A stretch of DNA of 64,000 nucleotides from Cycas panzhihuaensis (Eukaryota; Cycadophyta): positions 66,905,741-66,969,740 of the forward strand of contig CM041465.1 of assembly GCA_023213395.1 (NCBI GenBank). Direction: 5' to 3'. Shown here piece after piece: positions 24,545-35,586 of the stretch (its first letter is position 1; each line of letters begins with the position of its first letter). The notes beneath the pieces were generated by a model. It was not told the origin of the DNA and did no database searches. It saw only the letters and a program-made list of their open reading frames with translations. The translations under genes and the position numbers were made by a program.

Positions 24545-25250
24545 AAAAAAATTCTCTTAAAGCTTGGCAATCTCAGGCTACTTTAGGATAAATTGCTCAT
24601 TCTTCCAAGTTGTATCTTCTCGTGAAAATTGTTTCCATGTGATGAGATACTCAATGATTTGCCTAGATCGTAGATGTCGAATTCTTCGATTGATGATACA
24701 TTCTAGAATGAGTTGAAGTTGCCCCTCCTTATTTAAGATAGGTAATTCTGTTTAAACTTGTACTTGTTGCCCAATTACCCTCTTGAGACATGAAACATGA
24801 AAGACATTATGGATCCTTGATAGTGGTGGTAAGTCCAAGGCATATGCAACTTCACCAATCTTCTTGAGAATTTTATAAGGCCCATAAAATTGAGGTTGTA
24901 ATTAATGTTACCCATCCTGTTTGAGAGATGCATGCTTGTATGGTTGCAACTGTAAGTATACCTAGTCACTTGGTTGAAATTCTCATTCGCTTCACCCTTT
25001 ATCTGCCTATTGTTTCATCTTATTTTGTGTAAGGTTCAAATTTTCCTTGAGTAGCTTAAGAATCTACATTATTTATTGGATGTAGTCCTCAACTGATTGA
25101 ACCTTATAACTGATTATGGCATAGTTCATAAGTGTGGATGGTTCATAACTATATAATATTTAGAATGAAGTCATTCCTATTGATGCATGATAGGTTGTAT
25201 TATACCACCATTCTACTAAAGGAAGCCAATGATGCTAGTGGCCCTACTTA
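24545..25250 (-). pseudogene. Gypsy integrase C-terminus and chromodomain
   Basis: Read on the minus strand, this segment holds the linker block LPPLSRIHNVFHVSCLK, then a spacer with LNKEGQLQL, then a chromodomain-like RQIIEYLITWKQFSREDTTW. In chromoviruses this domain follows the integrase and is thought to direct insertion to particular chromatin. The frame is interrupted by stops, but the aromatic and tryptophan positions (the WK and TTW words) are kept. It ends close to the polypurine tract, as in other members of the group. Confidence 0.8.
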
Positions 25251-25251
25251 T

Positions 25252-25700
25252 CTAAAGCATAACAATGAAGGTATCAAGGCACTTATTAACCACCTCAGTT
25301 TGACCATCTGTTTGTGGATGGTAGGATGAGATCATTGTTAGTTTAGTACTAAGTAGATGGAAGAGTTCTATCCAGAAGTTGTTGGTAAACTTAGGATCCT
25401 GATCACTGACTATGTATTTGGGCATGCCATGCAACTTGTGTATATCCTTTAAAAAGATCTGAGTAATTTGCTTTACCTTATATGTGGCTTGAATACCAAA
25501 AAAATGAGCATAATTAGTTAGCCTATTAACAACCACCAGTATAGCATCTTTTCTTTCCATCATTGATTTGGTATGGGAAGGGGCTGCAACAATCTTAGAG
25601 ACTTGACTATTTCTATCTTATGTCGTTGACAAATTTCACATGAGGAAACATATCTCTTTACATCTCCTTGTTGTCCCTTCCAAAAGAAAGATTATTTTAA
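25252..25700 (-). pseudogene. Gypsy integrase core, first catalytic Asp replaced
   Basis: An open frame of 103 codons (25252-25563) carries the core. LVVVNRLTNYAHF has Asn where the catalytic DRLTKYAHF Asp is expected. VSDQDPKFT holds the second Asp and HPQTDGQTEVVN the Glu. The zinc-binding HHCC part lies upstream in a decayed state (about 25563-25700). The domain normally joins the cDNA to the target DNA. The Asp to Asn change alone should abolish activity. Confidence 0.88.
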
Positions 25701-26600
25701 GTGGTGGTATGTTCGTAGGAACCCCGACTGACTTACTATTAGAGAGACATGTGCATCATGTAAAATTTGCTCCTTAAGCCTAGAGTGAGAGCATATATAT
25801 ATTTGATTCTTATACCATAGAATATTTATAAACCATGTATAATGGATTGAATGCCCTACTCCGACTTGAAGGTCTTGAATGATTTGCTTTGTAAAGGAGT
25901 CTTGGTCCCATTCTTGCTTGGAGACTACTATCCAAGAGGGATTGACTGTGGTGATAGAATATAGTATAGAGCCTTCTTCCTTACGAGATAAAAAATCAAC
26001 AGCTATATTATCCTTGACTTTTTTATATATGATTTCAAAGTCAAAAGCTTGCATTTTAGTGAGTCACTTTTGTTGTTCCTCAGATGCTATCCTTTGAGAT
26101 AGGAAATATTTTAAGCTATTATGGTCTATTTTAATTTGGAAATATGTTCCCAATAAATATTGTTACCATTTCCTAACCATATTGCTAACATCTCCTTATC
26201 ATAAGTGGATTTGACCTATTCCTTGGGTGTATGTTGACGACTTTCAAAGGCCAAAGGTTTCCCTTCTTATATTAAGACTGCTCCAATGCCTTGCCCTGAT
26301 GCATCATATTCAATGGTGAAGGTCTTTGCAAAGTTTGATATTGAAAAGACTAGTGTGGTAGTTAAAGCCACCTTTAGGCATTCAAATGCTTAAGAGGCCT
26401 TATTATTCCAATGAAAGGAATCCTTTTTTAACAAGTTGATTAAAGGGGAAGTAATCCTTTTATAGCCATGAACAAACTTTCGATAATACCCAGTGATTCT
26501 TAAGAATCCACGAAGGCCCTTGATGTCTATAATTTTTTTAGGATTCACCTTAACTCCTTCTTAAGAGATAATATGACCCAAATATTCTATTTCTGCTTCC
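25692..26600 (-). pseudogene. Gypsy RNase H and integrase linker (broken)
   Basis: The frame at 25692-26054 covers the end of RNase H (FDFEIIYKKVKDNIAVDFLS) and the start of the integrase N-terminus (LKEQILHDAH). The preceding 500 bases encode the RNase H body with several stops. The boundary with the RT is near 26600. Confidence 0.8.
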
Positions 26601-26626
26601 CCAAATTGAAATGCCTTATCAACATG

Positions 26627-27060
26627 CTAAAAATGGTCTTCCCATGTACTAGTGAAGATCAAAATGTCATAAAAAAAGACTAACATAAACTTCCTTAAGT
26701 AAAGCTGAAAGAGTTTGTTCATGAGTCCTTGAAAGGTGGATGGGGTATTAGTTAATCCAAATGGCATGACTAAAAATTTATTGTGTCCTTCATGTATACA
26801 AAATACTATTTTATGAACATCCTCTACCTTCATCCTAATTTGATGGTATCCTGACTGCAAGTCCAATGATGTGAATAATATTGCTACATGGAATTCATCC
26901 AAGAGTTCATCGACGACTGGTATAGGAAATTTATCCTTGATGGTTATCTTATTGAGCTCGTGATAGTCTACATACATGCGAAATGAGCCATCCTTTTTTC
27001 TTACTAAAATCATCGAGCTAGAAAATGTACTTTTACTTTCCCTAATAGTACCAACATTAA
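26627..27060 (-). pseudogene. Gypsy reverse transcriptase, active site mutated
   Basis: A 128-codon open frame (26627-27013) carries [36 protein letters not shown] and [19 protein letters not shown], the palm and fingers blocks of a gypsy RT. The active-site box reads VFFYDILIF where VFFDDILIY is usual, so the first of the two aspartates is replaced by Tyr. Upstream, [15 protein letters not shown] is the normal entry to the domain. The frame is open through the box, so the change is a substitution, not a break. Confidence 0.9.
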
Positions 27061-27279
27061 GGAGTTCTTGAACTAGTCATTCAATTTTATTCTTTTACTA
27101 GTAGGGATATTGGTATGGTCGAATACAAGGAGGATTGCCTCCAGATACCGGTTTAATGCTATGATCTTGGTCACGTACTAGGGGACAACCTTGAGGAATA
27201 TGCTGAAATACCTAGTTGTGGCAATGAAGTACCAATTCTAAGTTATTTGATATACTGTCATCTTGGAGAATGTCCCCTT

Positions 27280-27600
27280 CTATTGGAAGTTCCTGACGTT
27301 CCAGAGCATAACATTGGTTAATGATTCCTGTACCACCCTTTTTAATGAGCCTCTCCATATGGTTTGAGCTAATGATTTAGATTGGAGGAGGAACGATCCC
27401 ATTCAATTGATAGTCAATTCTTTCAGAAGTAAATCAAATGAAGAGCTCTTACATATTTAGTTGAATGGTCCCTAGTGGTTTGAGCCATTGTAGACCTAGT
27501 ACAACATCAACTCCTCCAACGGGAATGGTATACATAGAAGTGAAGAGGTGATAGTCACCCATTTTGTAACTTGATTTTGTGATAGTTTCCCCTATATGTG
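27280..27600 (-). pseudogene. Gypsy protease (C-terminal half readable)
   Basis: The block IPVGGVDVVLGLQWLKPLGT (about 27470-27530) is the typical end of a gypsy retropepsin-like protease, followed by a linker to the RT. The catalytic DSG box is not readable in the decayed stretch before it. Confidence 0.7.
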
Positions 27601-27799
27601 TGTGTCCTTCCATTAGCCACTATAACCTAGAAACTTTTGACAGGATATGGAAAACAATTGAGTTCTTTAGCAAGTTTCTAATTAATGAAATTGTGGGTTC
27701 TCTCAAAATCTATGAGGACAACCACCTTCATTTTCTTAACATACCCAATAAATTTGAGTGTCTCAGGGGCTGTAATTCTAGGTAGGGCATGTAAAGATA

Positions 27800-28760
27800 T
27801 AGACACAGTATCTTCTTCTTCCTCCTCAGGTGGGTTATAATCATTATTTCTAGCTCTAATAAGGCTTCCTCTACTAGTTCATCATCTTGGGCATCCTCAA
27901 TTATGAATAAGTGTTATTCAAGACACTTATGGTCTTTATTCCACTTTTGGTTATAGTGAAAACATAACCATTTTAATCGTTTCTAATCCATCTCTTGGGA
28001 AGTCATTCATCGCACACCAAAAACCTGAAATTATGGTCACTTTTATAGGAATATTCATTGGAGGGGTCAGGACGCCTTATTTTTTGCTTTAATATTTTGA
28101 GAAAAATTGATAGCTGTAAAGATGTTATCAGGTTTTAAGAGTCACAACTCATGTCTGATGGCATCTCGTAACCCATCAATGTACAACTCAAGTAATTTAT
28201 TCTGACAAATACCATCAACCCTTATGGAGAGACATTTGTATTCTACTATATAAGCTGAAACAGTCCCCTCCTATCTGAATTTAGCTAACTGGTTAAAGTG
28301 GTCATGATTCCAAATACTAACATATTAAGCTGTAAGATCCTTGACAAAACCCTCTCATTGATAACTAAGCACACCAATTATTTTTATAACCCATTGCTAC
28401 TATTGGTAGGGTTCAGTTTCTATGTGTATAGAAGCAAGAGGGGTCTTCTTATCTGTTAGAACTTATTGAAGAGAAAAGTATTATTCCATATGGATGATCT
28501 GGGTATGTACATCTGTGCCATTAAACTTTTTGATTTCTACCTTGGGAAGGAAGTTCGAACGGAAGTGCATACCCTCATTACCTTCATCTTCCTTAGCAAG
28601 GTGACCCCCACCTATGTGTGTAGTATCATCAAAGTTAATCTTTTCTTCCTTAAAAGGTTTTATAGATATGAGCTCTAGCATTACTACTTTAAATTTTTTA
28701 TTGAAGTCATTTTAAATTTGTCATATATCTCCCCAAAGTTGTGTGATAACATCATTGAGA
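27800..28760 (-). pseudogene. Gypsy gag (broken)
   Basis: The frame at 28481-28681 ends in LPKVEIKKFNGTDVHTQIIH, the usual start of the gypsy capsid region. A zinc-knuckle-like CFHYNQKWNKDHKC lies near 27920-27980, with Tyr in place of the second Cys. Between them the capsid text is broken by many stops. Confidence 0.75.
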
Positions 28761-28973
28761 TCTTGAGTTCAACTTGGGTTTATCTTAAGGGGCATTTGTT
28801 CACAAGACTAAGTTGAATCCTAGTTGGTAAATGTAAATGAAAAGGATTTGATGGGGAGTCTATAGACTATTATCCCCAATATTTTACAATGAGGCAATAT
28901 GGATTTTTTTTTTGCTTTTTTGCTTTCTTATTTTTTTTCTTTTTGCTTCTTTTTTGTTTTCGCCTTTCTACTT

Positions 28974-29005
<32 letters not shown>

Positions 29006-29727
29006 TGCTTTTTAGTCACTGGTTGGCTAACTGACTATATGTGCATGAGTTGATGACAACTGGCTAGACATACTAGATTTAACAAATTGATGATGACTGA
29101 CTCATTGATTGACTATGTATGCACAAACCATTAATACACTAACCAGGTACACTAGGTATAGGATTATCTGGTTTGTAGGCCCTTTGATATATTGATCCTA
29201 GTTATAAATAATATTAACTTATAGAGGCAAACTCTCTATTCTGTAGTCATACTACCCCGCCTCTAGGGTACATGGAGAGTAAGTTCCCGGGACTAATCAC
29301 TTACCGATGTGCTACAAATTATAAACAGTCAATAGGTTTCCTATGGTTACCTATACTAGGAAGGCCTATCTAGGGGATCCTCCTATATACTCATAGGTAT
29401 GTGGAGGCACAATTCCATAGTTGAGTTCTATCTAAAGATTGATTTAGGAATGTGATCTCCAGTCCTTCACGCAAGGGACAGAAAAGCCACAATACACTTA
29501 GCCTAAAACAATAGATCCTTGTGATATTTATAGACCCTCAACATAGGGTCACTGTCTAAATACAAAAGAAAACCACCCGGTGGCAGTGTTAAGGTAGTTG
29601 CTTGATTACAGTGTTATCTACCCCTAAAAAGTAAAGTAACTAAGTAGAAATTAAATGAGAATAGATATTAATAAGAAAAAATTGATTATTTAGTACATTT
29701 GACTCTCCCACAAGGTGTGTATCGACT
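28761..29727 (-). other. Leader of the minus-strand gypsy, with (TA)n
   Basis: Non-coding stretch between primer site and gag. It contains a TA microsatellite (28975-29005) next to a pyrimidine-rich tract (28908-28972). Confidence 0.7.
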
Positions 29728-29739
29728 ACTCTAATACCA
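29728..29739 (-). promoter_or_regulatory. Primer-binding site of the minus-strand gypsy
   Basis: On the minus strand it reads TGGTATTAGAGT, one base off the initiator Met-tRNA complement TGGTATCAGAGC over its first ten bases. Six bases separate it from the 5' LTR. Confidence 0.75.
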
Positions 29740-29745
29740 CTTAGG

Positions 29746-30101
29746 TGGATATCACTCCTTAATGATAATTGCACACCAATATACTAAGCAAATAACACCA
29801 AAAGAGCACATGTATTGCAATACCCTTCAAGGGGGCAACCTCCTAATTACATGCAATAACAATGACATTTAAGATACCATACTCTAAGGATTACATAAAT
29901 ATATATATGGTTCTATGCTCACCCCCCTATGCATGTGGAATATTACATGAATATATATAGTGCTCAGTGACCACTACATAACGTTTTACTTATGCATGTG
30001 GGATATTAAGAAAATGGAAGAAGTAGAAGAAATGGAAGATATAAGAAAGAGAATAAGTAGAAGATATACGAGAAGGTAAGTCAGGGGTTGGATCCCTAAT
30101 A
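29746..30101 (-). repeat. 5' LTR of the minus-strand gypsy
   Basis: It matches 24147-24528. In element orientation it starts TATTAGGGATCC (the usual TG changed to TA) and ends ...GATATCCA. Confidence 0.92.
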
Positions 30102-30106
30102 CTTAG
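30102..30106. repeat. Target-site duplication CTTAG (right)
   Basis: A perfect match to 24142-24146 on the other side of the element. Confidence 0.85.
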
Positions 30107-30450
30107 GTTGGTGACTTAAATGATTTAACAAGGCTAGTCTACTCAAACATCAACTCTGTAATTTATTAAAATCATCCTCACTAGTCCTCTTCCATTTTAA
30201 CTTTCTTTTCTCTTGAATATCTAATTAGTGGATTAATTGATATAGTAGGTATGGTCTTCCTAAACACTAATTTATATCGTTTTTCTTCTTATTTCATAAC
30301 CTTTCTTCAATTTATCATGTTTTCATAGTAGTGGCTTGAGTGATTTAGTAAGACTAGTGTGCTTAATCATCTACCTAGTACTCTATTAGAACCATTTTTA
30401 CTAGCTTCCTACCCTTTCCTCCTCTAAATCTATGTAGAGTTTGGTAGTGT
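30102..30450. repeat. Degenerate ~120-bp tandem repeat, right part
   Basis: Further units begin near 30108, 30229 and 30332, each with a core like GATTTA(A/G)(C/T)AAGGCTAGT(C/G)T, and spaced 103-121 bases. They continue the array at 23953-24146. Confidence 0.55.
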
Positions 30451-33400
30451 ATTTATAATAATACCAACCACACACTATAGTAATAATGACCACTTCTATA
30501 AAATGGGATCATATCTATTAAAGTAAAGTGTCTTTAAATACCTTATTATTAATCATTGCATTTGAGATAATCTAAAACATTTATAGACCATTCCATCATC
30601 ATAAAGACATTTTTAATGACATATAGATAGAGAGTTGTAATAAATCTTTTACAAGTCTTGGGAGATTTTGAACTTATAATGCATCAAGTAAGAAAGCTTA
30701 GTAAAATAAAGAGTGAGAAGTTAAAGTATTATTATCAAATAGTTTGTGATTTCATTAATAATTTCTTTGCTTAATATATTAATTATTTTCTTAAATAAGA
30801 GAATATGATTATTATATTTGAATCATGCTTATATTACTTGGGATAATTTTGTCGATACCATATGCTAATGAATTGAAACACTTAATGCTCTCTCATATAA
30901 TGTCCAACTATCATATTATTTTCAACACAATTTACAATCAAGAAATTCACTAAATAATTTAATATATTCTAACTCAAAACAAACATTTTAGATGAAGAAA
31001 TAACATAAGTCTACCAAGCTAATTTGTAAGCTAACATTAGTGTTGAAGTCAAAATGTTTCAAACTATTACTCTAGAGAAAATTATTAGTTCTGTAGGATA
31101 AGTTGAGGTTAAGTAACAAGCACAAACCTTTTAATACATCTCTCTTAGGCAAAAACTCGGTTTTAGAAATTAGCATTTGTTTATAGATCACACTTTGAAA
31201 CTTAAAAAGATAGTTCAAAATGAGAATAGTTCAAAATGAGAACTATTAGTATTAGAACAAAAAATGGTTTACAAAACATCTTAAAGTATGTTCACAATAA
31301 AACCAACTTTATATAGTAGAAATCTATAACATTGAAATTGATATAATTGATGATCAAACACATATTATAGAGATATTATCCCTTGATAATAACCAACCTT
31401 CCATCTCTTTAGTAGTTAGATCAAGCATCCCACAATCCAATACCATCAAATTATAAGGACTCATATGCAAGGAAAAGGTAGTAATTCCTTTTGACTCGAG
31501 AAGTACTTCTAACTTTATAAACACCAAGGCCACAAACTGATTAAGACTTTTTACTGATACATCCAAGATTTTTCAAATAACCATGTTATATAACAAAGAG
31601 ATAAATTGTGATAAATAGCTTCTTAGCTAATAATTTCAAATCAATACCCTCACCTTTTATAATAATTATTATGCCTTCTTTATAAGAGATATATATGTAA
31701 TATTTAAAGTTACATGGATTGAGAAGTTGGAAAGACATGCATTAAACCATAACCAAAATTTTATTTATTTTTGATGGAATGAAAAATTCCACTAGTTCTT
31801 TGAGATCTCTTCTTCCAAATCTAAAATTAAAGTTATGTCATATATGAACCAAAGAAGAGTAGGTTGTATTGTTCAGTTATATGCCATGTACATTCTACTA
31901 ATAGAAAAATAATTTAATAATAATCAAATTGATAATAAACTATGAAAGTATTTGGCACCTAAATATAAGAGCTTCCTAAAGTTTTCCTAATCTATGGGGG
32001 CAAAGCATTTTGAAAATAGAAAGACTTGTTACAAACCTTGCAACTAACTATAAATAATAATAACCCAATTATTCAAAGCGACATAACTTAAGGTTATGCC
32101 TTATTAAAGGTGCATGCCATCAATATTTAAATGCTCTAGAACCATGTAAACATATCATATTTTATTCAATATAGTAACTATATTTCTTGAAGAAATATTC
32201 ATCAAAACTTACCTTATTTTGGGTAGTGGATGTGAGAGACCCACTACATCCTACTAAAATAATTATATTATACTAAATTTCTTACCAAATTATATAATTA
32301 ATCATGACACTTCTAATCTACATTAGGGAAGATGGCATACATAAAATCATTCTTAAACTTATAAAGAACACTTTGATTTTAAGTTGTCTGTATTTAAGCT
32401 TTCTAGTCCACTAATAGTCTAAAAACCTTGAAAAATTATATTCTGTCATTACTTATAAAAATGTATGATTGCATTTTTTATGACATTTTGATGTTCAATG
32501 CATCATGAAAAATATGTTTTAGGTATACAAACACACTCCTATAAGGTCTAGATATAAATAAATAATATGGAAAGACCTTAGCATATGCATTCAACTAACA
32601 TAAAGTTAAATACTTAGACTATATCCTATCAAGTTAATTAGGAGAACATTAAAACAATGATTAAAGGATGCACCACTCTAAAATAAATACTTCCAAACAT
32701 AAAGTATTCTTGGAATTCATACATAATGGATCATTGCAAATAATGCACAAGAAATTACACTATAAAAGTAATAACAAAGAAGAAGAGTCATAAAGGGATT
32801 TCTTCAAGTGGATCCAAAAGTTAAGAAAATAATTTTCAAAGAGTCAAACAATTGATAATAGAAACTTTAACATTAGAAGGCATAGATTTCACAAGGCCAT
32901 TTTAACTTGAATGTCATGGCTTTCACATAAGAATCGAGGTAGTAATAATGCATGCATAAGAAGACATTAAAATTCTTTAAATCCATATTTAAAATAATAA
33001 AGGAAGACTAATCAATTTATGAGAAATGAGCATTTCCTTGTTACATGTATGGCATTATAAAATGACAATAAGACCTTATGTAAAATAGATTCCAAACAAA
33101 AATTTACAGTGATAATCATAAGTAACTTATTTATCAAGCTACACTCACACCATAACATCAAAAGAAAAGAAATGTGTCCACAAGATTTAAGCCTTTTATC
33201 TTATATAAGAAAGGAAAAGAAAACTCAATATATGAGTGCAAACTATGGACAGTCTATAGGCACCAATAGGATTCTCCCACCGTAATCACCATTTTGCATT
33301 CTTAACCACTTCGTCCAATACCATTCCTATCAATGATAACTAAACTAGTCATATAGTAAATTGTAAAGTCTTCACAATCATGCATGTTCCACCATGGATT

Positions 33401-34353
33401 TTTACAAGAAAGAGGGTAGGGCCAACATCATACTGAAATCGGTATAGAGATCCTCTAGCAAGGAAATAATCAAGGCAAGAACATACTACCCGATTGCTAT
33501 CTTGTTGATGATTGCACACATGACATACATGACCATGACCATGACCATGACGAGTACGAGAAGGCCCCCAAGTTGATTGAAACTAATCAAAGGCGATGCT
33601 AGTTCCCACTTCCTTGCCTCTTCATCATTTGAAGTGGACCGCCTTATCATTGACAATATAGATACCACGGTGAGCATACATGTAAGCCCTTTTCCATGAG
33701 TAGATGTGGTCTAAGCAATGACATGCCATTATATTCTTTGCCATGTACTTTTATTTTTTCACTCCATTTTCATTCAAGGGGAGTTTATACACCCCTAAGT
33801 GGAGACCCCTTTCCCCCCTCATCGAAGTCATCTAAGGGCACATATCGATGAAAAAATACTCACAATGAAGATGAAGAAATCACTCTATTCACATCAATGG
33901 TGACTAGAAACAACATGTCAAAGAGGATGGAAACCTCAAATGCATCAATAACCATTAAAAATTAGAAATAAATATCATCACACTTTGTTGTTAAATTATG
34001 AAAAGAGACAAAAATTACTCCTTTTGTGCCCCTTCCATTGACATATTAAATTATGTAAAAGTAAATCCAAATGAAAAATGAAATGAAGTTTTTTAAAAAT
34101 ATATATGGGAATGTGACAAAACAAACCATTACAACTATCACAAATTCAATTGCTTGGTTCTTGTTCCCAAAACTAACATAACCAATAATCGTAGTAAATA
34201 TATTTCTACTGTTTGACATAAAAAAACTACACTATCATGCCAAATAGGATGGATCCAATAACTCTGATGATGAATTAATTTATATAATCATTGATAATAA
34301 CCTTGATATAATGATGTGGGTAGCGCATGGACAAGATAGGAGAAGAAGGTATG
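30451..34353. other. AT-rich region, no gene identified
   Basis: About 3.9 kb without a recognisable domain on either strand. Open frames of 60-70 codons at 31354-31566 and 33486-33677 (minus) carry no motif I can name. A short hexamer run (CATGAC, three to four units, 33526-33550) is the only repeat noticed. Confidence 0.45.
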
Positions 34354-35586
34354 CTACAAGGATAAATCAACTAAATCCTCTAAATAGGGATGGAACTGAT
34401 GGCCCTTCAAAACTCTAAACCTATCAATCAAATAATTGCCATTATGTAGTGGATACCATAGATTCTTAGAGATGTTAAAAGCTAATATATTTGTAGGATT
34501 AGTGTGTGTGCACATGCAAATAATATATCCATGTGGAATTACATCAAAATCACACAAATATCTTGTGAAGCCTACTTGGAGAATGTACCTTTTGAACATC
34601 TAAGGTGGCATGTGTGAGATTCCCTACCATGTTGCCTCGTAGTCTCTGAACCCAAGCACCCACACTATCAGACCTTCTTCACATGTATCAGGGTTATTAC
34701 GCAATGGCAGACCCACCACGAGAAGCTTGCCTCTACTTTCAGCAATCATTAGAAATTTCACTTTTGGTAATTTGATGTTCATGCCATTAAGGTAGCCTCT
34801 TACCCTTACCTTAATGCTCTACATGCTCAAGTAAACTTTGGAAGGCTCCCATAACCTCTTATGTATATCAAAAAGATGCATTTCATCCAAATATCTATAA
34901 TCGAAATAGAGATACAATATTCCGTTACAAACTATGGATTTGTTCAAATACTACCACTACCGTGGATTTGTTAGAATGTCAAAGAGAGTGCATTCATCTA
35001 TAGAGGAATAATATATTACCATAACTCTTAAGTTCAACACTATTCCCTTATATCTACTAATAATTACAATGACTTTGTATTATTTTTTCATACAACTCGA
35101 TCCGTCAATGACAAAGTTTATTAGGTGAATGGCTTTTATCGTGACTTTGACAGGTGGAAGTAGTTTCTATTTCATGAGAACAGGATTGCATACAAAATAA
35201 TGAAATTCTCCATAATATTGTTATATGATGCCACAAACCAACCCACCTATAGAAGCCTTTATGCATACTTTATGAATGAGAAAATAATTAGAGAGGGATA
35301 TCAAATGAGAATACCACCTATTAGAAGTGGAATCGTATATCCCGAATGCTTGATTCCCTTTTTCAAGAAATGTTAATAATGTTGGATTTCTTGAATATTT
35401 ACATACACTTTGTAAATGCCTCCTACAAAGAAAGTTATTTGATAAAATAATTTCATTCCATGTCTTACACACTACTTAAAATGTAACCAATGACCGAACA
35501 GGTAGAAGGCTCATTATTATTTATAGTAAATCTTCAGGAATATCACTCCATATCGCCATATACATTGGGCCAACCACAACATCCAT
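34354..35586 (-). pseudogene. F-box protein pseudogene (F-box plus F-box-associated/kelch-type region)
   Basis: On the minus strand an ATG at 35586 is followed within 25 codons by an F-box: IWSDIPEDLL, then IIMSLLPVRSLVTF, then VCKTWNEIILSNNFLC. Two in-frame stops interrupt this motif. The F-box-associated part follows: GNQAFGIYDSTSNRWYSHLI (35221-35472), GGLVCG, a CNPV-like block, a KLLVVGLPLR block (about 34720), and a last open piece (34354-34599) with VGFTRYLCDFDVIPHGYII and NISKNLWYPL. F-box proteins are the substrate-recognition part of SCF ubiquitin ligases. The span of 1233 bases is about the usual 400-codon length with no sign of introns, so the gene decayed in place or was copied as an intronless unit. 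Several frameshifts and stops show it is not functional. Confidence 0.8.

Larger units (their letters stand above)
24147..30101 (-). mobile_element. Ty3/gypsy chromovirus-type element, minus strand, nearly complete
   Basis: It has two LTRs (24147-24528 and 29746-30101), a CTTAG duplication on both sides, a primer site next to the right LTR, a polypurine tract next to the left LTR, and gag, protease, RT, RNase H, integrase and chromodomain in the usual order on the minus strand. Length is about 5.96 kb. Every coding domain carries stops or frameshifts, and two catalytic residues are lost, so it cannot move by itself. It lies within a degenerate tandem repeat that continues on both sides. Confidence 0.93.

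Noticed and set aside
31354-31566. Possible gypsy protease fragment on the minus strand
   Set aside because: A vague likeness to a protease end, but without the conserved DSG or VLG.QWL words.
33486-33677. Open frame with a hydrophobic stretch (VMVMVMVM)
   Set aside because: The stretch is produced by a CATGAC hexamer repeat. No other sign of a gene.
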